Source: Chaunax sp. Z400
Lineage: Eukaryota; Chordata; Actinopteri; Lophiiformes; Chaunacidae
Direction: 5' to 3'
Assembly (NCBI GenBank): GCA_037577475.1
Contig: CM075192.1
Span: 18,084,908 to 18,148,907 of the forward strand
DNA length: 64,000 bases
The position numbers and the translations under genes were made by a program. Below are positions 12,861 to 24,252 of the stretch, piece after piece. Within the stretch, counting starts at the first letter, position 1. Each line of letters starts with the position of its first letter. The notes beneath the pieces were generated by a model. That model was not told where the DNA came from. It saw only the letters and a program-made list of their open reading frames with translations, and made no database searches.

Positions 12861-15800
12861 GATACATGTTTTTGATCCCTGAGAGGAAATTCGCAAGCAA
12901 CACCTGAAGATAAAGAGAGGTTAAACTACCTTTAATGGCTTCAACATTAAGCTGATAAACAAATTACATTCTACATTAATATCATATACATTATTCCTAA
13001 ATGTGCCACTTTTATAGTACTGTTACTTGTACACTTTAAGTTTATTTTGATACATTGATACTTAAACTTAAAAATTGAAACAGAACAGAGCATGTCTAGC
13101 ACTGTCATATTGCTACTTTTACCAAACTACAAGATCTGAGTGCTTTTTCCTCTTCTGCTAACCTCAGGCTCTCCGTCCTGCTCATGTCCCTCTGCTGAAT
13201 GCTGTTTACGTCAAAGCGACAGTAGTCAATATGAGACGAGGCACATTCACTGATCATACACTGAACAGAAGCTGCTTACAAAGACCACGGAGGCAAATGA
13301 AAACGTAGCTCGTACGGCCTTGTGCGATTACGATCAAGTTCGTATCAGCAACTATTGATTCTGAACACAGTTCTGTATGTCTTGTAAAAAGGAACAGAGT
13401 TGTTTTTTGTTCTTTTCATGCAGTCGTGTTCTACTGCCTCTGGAGTAGCATGATTTGAAAACCTAATTGTGGACTGTGACTGCAGTGAACAGGATCAGTG
13501 ATATCTAGAAGACATACTGCACTAACATGTTTGTAATTCTTACACATTGCCCGCAGGGGTATTGAACAAGCTATTTCAGACACAGTGATGGTTTATTTCA
13601 CTTCATGTCTTGTAAAACACGTCCAGCAGTCTCTTCACTTCTGCTTGCAAGGCTGTTTTCCGCTCTTTCTTCATGTAAGGTCTTAATTAGTTTTGTAGTT
13701 TGTTGTAATGGTATACATCTATCATTGTGTGCTTGTTGACAGATACCAGTAAAACCTGATATTTCCTTGACACATGAAGCTTATTCAGTAAAAATGTGGA
13801 GGATTTGTCACAGTGGCTCAGAGGTATAGCTGTCAAGATCTGCATTGACTTTAAATTCTCATCTGTGATTGTCTGGGTTTTCTACAGCTGCCCAAACACA
13901 CACCTCTCTTTATATTTGAGAACAATAATCTGTGTCCTTATTGTGGAACTGCCCTGATTTTTTTCTTCCTAATGCATATTGCAATAACAAGTGGTCCATA
14001 AAAGATTCTGAGCATCAGTGTGAGAAAAAAATCCAGTTTTCAGCACTAAAGGCTGATAGAAACAGTCCTTTCAATTTGTTAATGTTGCAGTATCCTCCTC
14101 TGCTTCTTCTGTTGTACACAAAGCTTTGACATGTAGTCCTTCCACTTTACTAGAAAGATTTTTTTTTTATCTGAGGTGTCCAGGAAACTCAGTGATCACT
14201 CTTCTCATGTAATCATCACAGACTCTGACCTTTTACATGTTTATATTTTCTATATCCCCATGACAACGCACAAAATCATCAGACCGAGCATGCCGACAGA
14301 GATACATTCATTTATTAAAACGGCATGAATGACATTTAAGTTTGGAAGAATAAATTTCATGTGGTGCAAAGTTGTTGGTGATCAGAGTTTTAGCACATCC
14401 TCCTAATCACACAGCAGACATTTGCTGAGACACAGATTACTTTTACAGATTTTATTGAACCTAATGTCTGATTTTCAGTTTATTCTACTAACCTTTTTGA
14501 AATGTGCGTCACAAAATAACAAACCTACACCCCCAGCAGTTATTGTAAGCTTGTTTTCAGCCACTTAAAATTGATTCCAATATAGTGACAAGTGTTTATG
14601 GTGAATAATGTCCATTAAAACCTTCTCAGTCCCCTCACAATAGATGGTCAGTCAATACCAAAAACTCATAATGTTGTCAAAATATGACTCAATACGCTGC
14701 TTCCTTGTGAAGTTACTTCTTTCATCAAAGTTCAGCCAGACATCACATATTTGGCCATATTTTCATGAGCCTGTGCAGCAAAAGCTTGGATTCTGTTAAT
14801 GAGGACATTTTTTTTTTACATTTTTAACACCAATATTTTGCGCCAACAGTGGGTGAGTGGTACAGAAAACACTGGTTTTATGTGAAATGTCAGTGGAAGG
14901 CTAATGCCAAATAGAGATGAATGTTAAAAAAAAAATTTAAAAAAAATTCTTTATTTGTAAAGCAGCAGAGCTTACAAAGTGCTTTAAAGTGTGTGGATGT
15001 AGACACAAACATGCCAAGATATACTGTGCAAAACAGGTATTTGCTAAATCCACTACTGACAAAAGATAAAGTCATGTTGAATAAAATCAGCAGATGAAAC
15101 TGAAAATTGAAACCCTTACAGAAGCTCCAGATAGTGATACCTGATAGTCCTGCAGCATTCCAGCATTTTTATTCAGCAGCCCACACTCATTAAGCCATAT
15201 GGGATACCTCCCGATATCAAACTGGCTCTGATCAAACAGAACAGAATTAACCTGTGTTAGCTTTGCTTAGCCTTAAGTAAAGAGCACATAACAGTGATTA
15301 AACCTTACTTAAACAACGGAGGGGATTGTAGATGCTATCTTATTTGGATCTTTACTAGTCTCTTATTCTCCTTTACCTCCTCATTTGCTGTCATGTTTGG
15401 AGCCAGGAGGCTCGATCTGTTTCTGGAGTGAGGAGCATTATTCTCTTTGAGCAGGTTGCTGTTAGAGCTACCAAGCACAGATGAAGTGTTTATGGCCCTA
15501 AGCTTCATGTTTTAATGTCAGGTTATTATCTTTTTAATCGTATACTGACCAGTTAGCTACCATGAAAGAAATGGCATTGCTCACTGCCTGGCCTGGTCCA
15601 GCTCTGCTTTTAGGTCCAGCCTCACACACCTTAAACATAATGTATCCATAGGTAGAGCGCCGCCACCAACTTGGATCTGCAGTGAGCACCACTTGAATAT
15701 GCAAAGTCATGTAGACAATTAATACCAAGTGTTCTGCAACATGTGCCAAAAAATCTACAGGAACTAAGAGCCACTGTCTCAGAAAAAGGTAAAAATGTCC

Positions 15801-18078
15801 TTGTTCATAGCAGCATGCACTGTTAGGATGCAATGAAAGACTTGTGTTAACTGTGTAAATTGTTTTTCTAGGATGTCTGCTAAAAGGCACTATAATCCTC
15901 TAACAAGTCAGATCTGTAGTGTCAGATTTTAGATTTGTAAAAACAACCAACTAAAGTGGAGAAAATGAAATCAGACTGTTAACAGAGTGAACCGTGCTCA
16001 GATCCCCTTGCATGTGGAGGCCGTATTAATGTTTCATATTTGGTATCTTTGGATTTTACTGCCAGTTTAGCACCACTTTTTTTTTTTTTAATGACCACAC
16101 ATTCAGGATGGAAACTGGAAAACAACCTGATCAAACAGTGCTAACAAGCCTAGCACTGCCCCTGCCATCTCTCAACATCACTAGTTCTGTCAGCCTGTGT
16201 ACAAAATAGATTCACTTCATTGAGTTTGATGGTGGAGTGCACTGTATTTGTGGAAACACAAGAATCTTGCATAATTGTATCATCTCTGAAAACATCTGTT
16301 TTTCCCCAATGACTAAAAATGTAAGAAAGCCTTGTGTTGAAATAAAATACCAAACATACTGTCAGTGCACTGAGAAAGAGCTGTTTTCTTCCTACATCCT
16401 ACCACCATGACAGAGCTCCACCTGTCAGGATTATAAATTCTGTCATTCATTTAAAATTATTTATATTATTTAGCATATTTTATTCTTGTAATTATTGGAC
16501 ATAATGCACAATGCAACTACATGCTGGAGAACAGGTGCATTTATCTTAGAATGTAATTAAAAGATTTTTTTTTCTTTTCTATTTTTTGGTGCTGAATGGC
16601 ATATGATGTTGATACAGGTTACCTCTCCAGTAATACTCCAAGCTCTACTTTGCATACTGACTGCCCTGACAGCACAGGATAAATAGCAGAGCACTGCCTA
16701 ACCATAGCCCTAGCTTCTCAAATAGCTGCTGGGAGCATGAGCAGGCATAGACAAATGTCCATGAACAAAAATTAATTCCTCCAGGGCTGACAATTAGTAT
16801 TGTTATCCACAATATACATTATGGTAACAGCTATGTATTGACAATCCACCACAGACACCTAATGGAGCTACAGTAGTGTTGGAGCTGCGATGACAGTCGC
16901 TGTTAAAGCTCCACCAGACTCCCTGTCTGTCTAGTGGTGAAACTGAAAGATCACTGCAGATACGAAACATTTTGAATTTCGGAGCCTGTCATACGCTATC
17001 AGTATGTTGCAAATTAGCGTGTTTGTAATCTAAGACAAATATCAATTTATCTTTGGATTGTTTCTTATATGAAATGATATGACAAAATATCTCAAAATAA
17101 CCAGATCACACTTATCATTAGACATTAGTTTGCAGCTGAATGAATGTGATGAATTATACATGCAGTAAAACATAAGAGAGAGCGATCATACAAATCATTG
17201 GCTTCAAAGAGAAGCTAGTTATCCGTCTATTTGTGCATGATCACACAGCAAGCAAAAGAATCGTTTGCAATCCCCTCACAAATAGGTAGGTTTATACACG
17301 GACCCATCTGGAAAACCATCTTTAAAATGTAAGCAATGAAAGATTTGAAGTCACTCCCACTGCCTGTGGAAAATTGAGGGACCCCAGTTATTTAGTAGAA
17401 GACAGAAAGACGTGCTCTGGTACAAATAAGATGGAGAGTGATAAGACAAATCTGCAGCGCATTTAGCTCAGTATACTGTCTATGTCCATGTCCAACTGGT
17501 GTTTTAGTGTTCACTTTAGCTTCGTTTTGGTAATCGATGCTTATGTTTTTCTGATTTATTCATGCTCTCCGTTTTGTCTGGTCTGTTATTTTACAAAATA
17601 ATATTGTTGGCCTCAGGAAAAGACGCACCCGTCAGAAACTCTTCCACACGATCCTGTCCTCTCTCCTCCCCCCTGTTTTCTGCTCACCTTTTCCTGACAC
17701 TAGATAATACACTGACAGCCTATTACGACTTATCGCATGCTCTCATCCTTAATCACTGCGTCATAGCCACATCAAAATCTTCTGATAAAATCGGAGCCCT
17801 TTTCGAATAGAAATTTTGTCACATTGTTAGAACACAGTCAAAGAGCGGTGAAAGTTTTGACTCCGCTTCAATGCTTTCCCAACTTTTTTATTTGTGGCTT
17901 AATATTAAAGACAAACATAGTACCTATTGTAGCAGTGCACAGAATGACATCATGGAGGCTTAATCTGGTGCTACACATTTAATCAGTATTGAAAAAGTAT
18001 CAAAAAGTCATACTGTAGTCAAAGTAACAATATCAAGCTCAAATATTACTTTGGTTTAAGTCAAAGTCACCCATACGT
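12861..18078. other. Gene-free stretch, nothing firm recognised
   Basis: About 5.2 kb of AT-rich DNA with short poly-T and poly-A tracts. A 118-codon minus-strand frame at 15534-15890 is the longest but matches nothing I recognise and has no splice context. Confidence 0.55.
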
Positions 18079-18270
18079 AAGGTAGATAGCGCAGTGGTTA
18101 GAGCGTGTGCCCCATGTACTGAGGCTATAGTCCTCTAGCGGTCAGCACGGGTTCCGTTCCGACCCATGGCCGCTTGCCGCATGTATTCCCCCCACTCTCT
18201 CTCCCACATTTCCTGTCACCTCTTCGGCTGTCCTATCCAATAAAGGCATAAAATGCCCAAGAAATAACTA
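18079..18270 (+). mobile_element. tRNA-derived SINE, near full length
   Basis: The tRNA-like head has a perfect pol III A box, TAGCGCAGTGG (18087-18097), and a decayed B box, GGTTCCGTTCC (18150-18160). A long variable-arm-like insert lies between them. The body, with CCCCACTCTCTCTCCC and CCTATCCAATAAAGGCATAA, matches a common percomorph SINE that ends AATGCCCAA. The promoter is probably weak given the B-box change. Confidence 0.75.
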
Positions 18271-18639
18271 AAGAAAAAAGACACCTTACACCTCACCTCT
18301 GGGGTACTTGAGGTTATTTGGAATTTAGTTCTGAGGCCATCTTTAATTATTAATCAATCAACAGGAGGTGAGCACTGACATCACTGATTCTTTTTTGCGT
18401 CCAAAGACATTTATTTCAGTTTGTCTATTTCATTTTGAAATTTTGCCTCATCCAGTCACTGATTTGTTGAATGTACTTATTTGCATGGGACTGCAGTCAC
18501 TTCATGACATCTGTGTTTTGTTTGAATAATTCTGATAAAATAGTTGGTTGCTTTCTGTAATCTGCACTAGTGGGAGCAGTTAAATGTTAAACAGAGGAAG
18601 AACAACAGAAGAGGCCTGAGAATGGAGTCTGGGCTCCAA

Positions 18640-19130
18640 ATGTCTTTTTTCTAAGATGAGAACTGTAATTTTGTTACAATCCCAATCTCTCAAATAGGAT
18701 CTTATAGTTAACTCTGTTGAATGCAGCTCTGAGATCTAATAATAGACTGAAACTGATGTCATTCAAAACCTGAACACACCTTGGTGTGGTGGTGTGATCC
18801 GAATCTTAACAGGATAACATCAGAACAATTATTTCGAGGGTGTCAAGAAGTTGAGAAACAGCCTCCTCAGTGACTTTACGTAAAAATGTGAGATTTGATA
18901 TCGACCTGTATTTGTTAATTGTGTCATTCATTAGAGCAGTTTAATAATGGCAGTTTTCAAGGCATGTAGAAAATCCTGACAATTTGCATAAGATCTGATG
19001 TCATGCAGTTAAAAATATTTTTTCTTGTAGCCTGTAGGGAGAATATCAAGGCAGTCGGGGGAGGATTTTAGCTGTTGTGCAATTTCTTCCAAGGCTTTAC
19101 AGTTGATAGGGTCAAATTGTGTCATGCTAA
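18640..19130 (-). mobile_element. L2/Maui-type LINE reverse transcriptase fragment
   Basis: The minus strand, read with several frame shifts, gives in order a CLDILPTG-like block (about 19060), a LENCHY-like block (about 18950), YRSISNLTFLRKVTE (18867-18910) and LLLDLRAAFNRV (18708-18746). These correspond to the conserved CxDxLPT, NYRPISNLPFLSK and VLLDLSAAFDTVDH blocks of L2/Maui-clade reverse transcriptases. The catalytic FADD box is absent. Internal stops and shifts make it long dead. Confidence 0.7.
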
Positions 19131-19841
19131 TTAAATTGGTGGTTGCAATGGAAATGCAGATGCTATAAATCACGTGGAGATACAGACAGCTTGTGTAATT
19201 GTCAGAATTATATCAGTAAAGAATGAGGAAAATCTACTGCATGACCAAGTGACTAGAAGAGCCAACATGTTCTCACTCCAACTCATCAATTACAGCCGAT
19301 TGGTCAGTGGCCAAAAAAAGCTTCTAATTATGATGCTCTACTTAGCCGTCTGCAATAATAAACAACATCTCATAGTCTGTTCAAAAGCTTGCTGAAAAAC
19401 ATCATTTACTTCAAGTCAGGATTGTAGAGTGAAATGAGAGGCATCAGCTATTTATTAGTATTCTGAAATATAAGGTTTTGACTTCGACTTCAGATTGTTT
19501 CCTCTTTTCTTTCTCAGCTCCTCCACTGCAACAATCGACCCATTTTTAACAAGGATTTAATGGTGAACTGAAAGCAAACATCCTGCTCTTCTTGAGCCCC
19601 ATTTGGGAAGAGAGGACACTAAATTTTGAAGTTCTGACAGTCGAGTTCTGTTCCATTATATCTTGAAATACAAATTCAGCTGCTCTGCACCCGAACTCTT
19701 GCTTGTAAGGCGGCAGAATGTGTCTTGGCATTGTCTTGTTGGAGTTAGAAGGTGCATTTCTTTAAAAGATGTCTCCTGGATGGCAGCATATGTTCTTGTA
19801 AAATCTTCAACATTTTCTTTTCTAATCCTCCTCTCCTTCAG

Positions 19842-19913
19842 TGTTTTCCACCTTGTCCATCCTGGCCTCACTGCGGACCCCAGAGCAGCTGTCCTATGCT
19901 CAGCGTGGAACTG
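19842..19913 (+). other. Candidate exon, 72 bp, unassigned
   Basis: Preceded by a strong acceptor (TCTAATCCTCCTCTCCTTCAG) and followed by a consensus donor GTAAGT. It is open in all three frames. One reads FSTLSILASLRTPEQLSYAQ then RGT, with good protein-like composition, and continues into the next candidate exon. I recognise no family. It could equally be a non-coding exon or chance. Confidence 0.3.
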
Positions 19914-20010
19914 GTAAGTGTCGTGAAATGAATTTTGGTCTCCCGTGTGGTCTGAGTGGTAGTTGAGGGACCAAGCTGCTGATCTTTAATGTCACATTGT
20001 TGCTCTGCAG

Positions 20011-20157
20011 TTGAAGACGGAGTGAGTGGAGTTGACTCGGGGAGAGGGGTGTTGAAATAATGGCTCTCAGTGGAGCACTTCTCAACCCGGAGCCACCAGA
20101 TATTTCATCCATTTGCTTGGAAAAGCACAGAGCGGAATATCAGTCGAAATCAGAAAG
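20011..20157 (+). other. Candidate exon, 147 bp, unassigned
   Basis: Acceptor TTGCTCTGCAG, donor AAAG|GTACAA, 97 bp downstream of the candidate exon at 19842-19913. Spliced to it, the frame of that exon runs VEDGVSGVDSGRGVLK to a stop. Overlapping that stop is an ATG at 20060 opening MALSGALLNPEPPDISSICL and onward to the donor, so this could instead be a first coding exon. No known protein family was recognised. Confidence 0.25.
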
Positions 20158-23100
20158 GTACAAAGTGGAATTTCACACTCGCTTCTTGATTCTTTCATTC
20201 CTTTGCCAGTATTGCCGTTTGATATTATATTATGTATTGTGACGGCCCAGGGCCGTATGTGTGTTTCTGGCTGCTTTGCTTTGTGTTGCAAGTATTTTTG
20301 CCCGACCCTGTGCCTTCCTGCTTTTCTGCCCTCATGCAAAGTTTGATCAGCTCAATTATTAATACTGATGTCCTGTGTTTTATTCTGTAAAAACATTGCA
20401 GTGTTAAAGGATTTCTACTTTATTCTAATATATAATAAACACACTGTATCTGTCTGATTCTTGGCAGTCTGAAGAGGATGACTGCTGCGGTAACACATTT
20501 GTTTCAGGAGTGGGCCACTGGCTGACTGTAGCTGGCTGAATCAGATCCTGAGTGGGTGTGGTGGAAACTTTAGGCTGGGAAACAGGAGTCGTTGCTTCAG
20601 AGGGAGAATTATCCATATGCATTTAAATATACATGTCTGGCATACAAGAAGAGAATTTACTTTGACTGTGTCCTGGAGCTCTTACTGGCTCCAGTTATCT
20701 GTTAAAAACAGATCACATTTAATAATTACCATACAAATGTATAATAGTATTAAGGCATCATACTTCCCTTATTTCCTCACCAGTTGTCAGTCTTTGCCAG
20801 CAGTTTCTCTGATGACACCTTCTCATCTCTCACTGTAAAATAAAACGTATCCATTTCTGCTGATTAAAACAAAGTCTTACCCACATGTATAGCAAGAAAT
20901 GACCACATACCTGGTGGAATTGTGCCCATTTACAGTGATAGCTGCTCTGTTTTCTTTGATGAGTCCGTCAAGAGTGTATGTGTTTCACCATTTGTCAATA
21001 ATGAAACATTAATGAATAGATTTATCAGACCTAAACTTTGAATCATCCTTGATTTTCCCTATAGCTATCTAGTAATGGCTACTTTGCACATATATTCGAC
21101 TGCATCGCCTGTTTTTATGGGCATATGAGATGTGGTTTGGGATATTTACTATTCAGTCTAATGCATTTAACAAATAGAAAAACATTGTGTCAGTGAATTA
21201 GTGAGTGATTTTAAGTAAAACGATAAATCTACTGTTCACAGTGGTCCAAGTCTTTCATAACTTTCAATTTGTTTAATGATATCTCTTTTTAGAAATGAGA
21301 GGGTTATGAGAGTCATATAAAAGTCATATTTATTGAAAGAGTTCTTACATAGAAAATTGATGTAAAAGCACTATCATTTAAATGGCTCCACAGTCCAAAA
21401 CACTAACACATCCACATATATATGCAGATTACACACAGGGAGGAAAAACAATATTTATGGTTGCAATACATAAGTTTCCTTCAGTGATAGAATTATAATC
21501 AAACGCAAATAGTTATGTGTGTCACATCACAATAGTTGTAACCCATGGAATTATTGGACAAAACATGAATGAAATCATCTGTTGCTTGTAAAGGTACCTG
21601 GCACACTTAGTGTAACAGCTGCTGGGATTAACTCAACATGTTTGGTTGGTTGGCATCTTGGTTTGTGGTGCATACTTCGTTACCCTGTAATCGCAGGCAG
21701 GCTCTTCGGTCACTGCCAGAGCCAAAAGGCAGAGGCAACAACAAGGAGAGAGAACAGGAAGCCGGAGTTTTGTTGATCTGGTCGGGCCCAGATCAGTGGA
21801 TATCAGGTTATGGTTACAGAAAATTATTGGAGGAGAGGTGCGACCGTTTACAGAAAGGCTCAAGATTCATAAGAGTTTTAATTTAACAGTGAACAAATTC
21901 ATCTTTGGGCTTTCCATTGTATATACACACTGATCCATGATCAATGATTGTCAGCATGCTGACGGTGAAGTTGTGAAATTTTTTCTTTGTGGTGCGAAGG
22001 CTGCTGGGTGTCAGGGTGCATCATCTTCAGCCTGGCCCATTGGGTCTCGCAGACTGAACCGAAATACGATCCAAAAGTGCAAACTGAAGATCTGATAATA
22101 GTACATTTGTGTGTGCATCTTTTGTGTGCATGAGATCCCTACGAAGTTTACATCTTCTGAGTTTTTTGGGTGTTTTTTTGTTTTTTTTAAAGTTTTACAA
22201 AAGACCATGCCTAAGGCTGACAATTAACCAACATGGCTTTAAACGGACATATTTAGTCAATCAGTATTCAATAACATTGAGCAGTGTTCAGCAGCTGTTA
22301 TGGGATATGCTCAGATGGGATGAATGTTTAATAAACTAGGGCTCATGTGAAATGTTGTGTGAGTCTGCACTGCTTCCACAGTGAAGTGCCTCGCCCATGT
22401 TGCTTTCACCAGTGGTTATTGTAAACTTGAAAAAATGAATTATATCACACTGTACCATGAGTTACTTCAACATTACAAAGAAAAGCAGCCAGGATGGCAA
22501 TCGTTGTTTATTTTTGTATGAGTCTATACATTGTTTTCTCAGGAAAATCCTGTGTAGTATCCCTTAACTATGTCTTAACCACATGGGAGGCAGATCAGAA
22601 ATCACTGAAGAGTCATCTAAAGAGTAACTTAACAACAGTAAGCTGAGAAGCAGTGCCCTCTCTGGAAGATTCGGACCACCTCTGACCACTTCATGTAATA
22701 CATGCATACTGTTGAACTCCATCCAACAGTGGCGTCACTGGATCCTTGGTACTGGTAAAATCTGCTGTATATTTATCACACAAATTCAGACAGAGTAGCT
22801 TCGAAAATCATTTCACTTGAACCAATTATGACAATTTAATAGAGATCAAATGATCCTGCATCTTCATTCATGTCTGTGTGAATAAGTACCCTTCAGAGTG
22901 AATATATGGGACTGTATTTCATTTTCAAAGGAAGACTTTTTCAGTGAATCCTCTACTTTCCTCCATGAGAGCCAGTCCAACTGTAGAACCTGGGTGTCTG
23001 TCAGCCGTGCTTCCTTCAGGACTCAGATGGGCCTGAAACTCTCCATGAACCCTCATGAATTATTCATCAGCACATATAATGTTGGCAAATTATTTTATAT

Positions 23101-23795
23101 AGTGGGGAAAGATTCATCTTAGGAGCAGAATTGGGTATGGAGAAGCTAATGTGTTTATTATGCCAAGATAATAGTATGAAATAGAGGCCAGGGGTGGAGA
23201 ATTTGGAGGAGTGTTTATACTTTATATTCATTGGAGGGTAGCATCTGAGTGCCTCGTGGTCACATAATGGCAGATGTCTTTTCAATGCAATTTGTGTGTG
23301 TAAGTGTGTGTACATGCGCACACAGATGCACATGCAGTCCAATCTTTGCATTCGCAGATGTCTCAGATGTTTTGTGTGTGCATGTCTTCATGTGTGCAGG
23401 TGTGCAGTGTGTGTTTATGTAACGTACTGTATAGATTTGGACAGGAGCATTTCTAGTACTTGAGACGGTCTGGGGTTAAGCCAAGACCATCTTGGGCTGG
23501 GGCTGATTTTTCTAAGAGTAGTCCCTGCTGTTCTGCCTGTAACATTACTGCCCAAATTTCATTCAAATTCACTGCATTGTATGTCTACTGTTTGAAATTA
23601 AATTCTTAATAGTAATGTTTAAATAATTGCTCTCAAACCAGTGGCACCAAATTGCTACCTTACTTGCACCAAGAACAAAGTGAGGAGGAGGATATTAGAA
23701 TGTGTTCCATTCATCGTGTCCATCTGTCCATCTGTCCAACTGTCCGTCAGATTTCATTCAGCTGTAAAGCTGTTTCATATTTTTTTTGCAAGACA
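20158..23795. other. Gene-free stretch, nothing firm recognised
   Basis: AT-rich, only short shadow frames. A GT/CA-rich patch lies at about 23290-23420. No transposase, SINE box pair or RNA gene was seen. Confidence 0.5.
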
Positions 23796-24185
23796 ACAAA
23801 CAACAACCAAGTACTGAAGTGATGCCTTTTGCTATTTAGGTATTTTTCCCATTTTTGCCTTTCTAGGATTACAGTTTTGATTTAGGCTCATTTGGGTGGT
23901 TGCTTTCGTTTCCAGAGCAGATCAAATAATTAATATTTTTTCAATAAAACTCCATACACACAACATCAAGGTACTGAATTGGTGTCTTTTGCTATTTAGG
24001 AATTTTTTCCTGTTTGTGTTTTTCTCTTTTTTTGTTTCCATGGTTACAAGTTGAATTTAAGCTCATTCTGTGAGTGGGTTTTGTCTCAGACGAGAGATTC
24101 CTGGGCATAACTCGAAACTATTCAAAAAAAATTCGTGAAACTTTATGTATTAATCATCCATCTACTTGAAAGGTGCCTTTGATAT
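23796..24185 (+). repeat. Diverged tandem repeat, about 160-190 bp unit, three copies
   Basis: The phrase 'gtactgaagtgatgcctttt' at 23811 recurs as 'gtactgaattggtgtctttt' at 23971 and, weaker, as 'ctacttgaaaggtgccttt' at 24162. The first two are followed by the same order of GCTATTTAGG, a TTTTTCC run, GTTACA/ATTACA and TAGGCTCATT/AAGCTCATT. The copies have drifted well apart, so it is an old local amplification. No coding capacity. Confidence 0.6.
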
Positions 24186-24207
24186 TTTCGGAATTATATA
24201 CTTATAT

Positions 24208-24252
24208 TTATTTCTTTTTTTCTTTTTTTTTCAGCGCCAAAAAAAAAAAAAA
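24208..24252. repeat. Poly-T tract followed by poly-A tract
   Basis: A T-rich run broken by two C (24208-24231), seven bases of spacer, then a run of A (about 24239-24252). The two can pair as a hairpin, a common polymerase-slippage site. Confidence 0.7.

Noticed and set aside
15534..15890. 118-codon minus-strand frame
   Set aside because: No recognised motif, no splice sites or polyadenylation context. Length is within what chance gives over 64 kb.
18079..18165. Considered as a genuine tRNA gene
   Set aside because: The A box is perfect, but the B box is mutated, the arms do not fold into a cloverleaf by eye, and the 3' flank is a known SINE body.
22898..23122. Plus-strand 74-codon frame with a CTTCAG acceptor-like site, considered as an exon
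   Set aside because: No donor with consensus follows and the peptide shows no recognisable family.
24208..24252. TTTCTTTTTTTTTCAG before 24235 considered as a splice acceptor
   Set aside because: It is followed directly by a poly-A run and no protein-like frame, so simple sequence explains it better.
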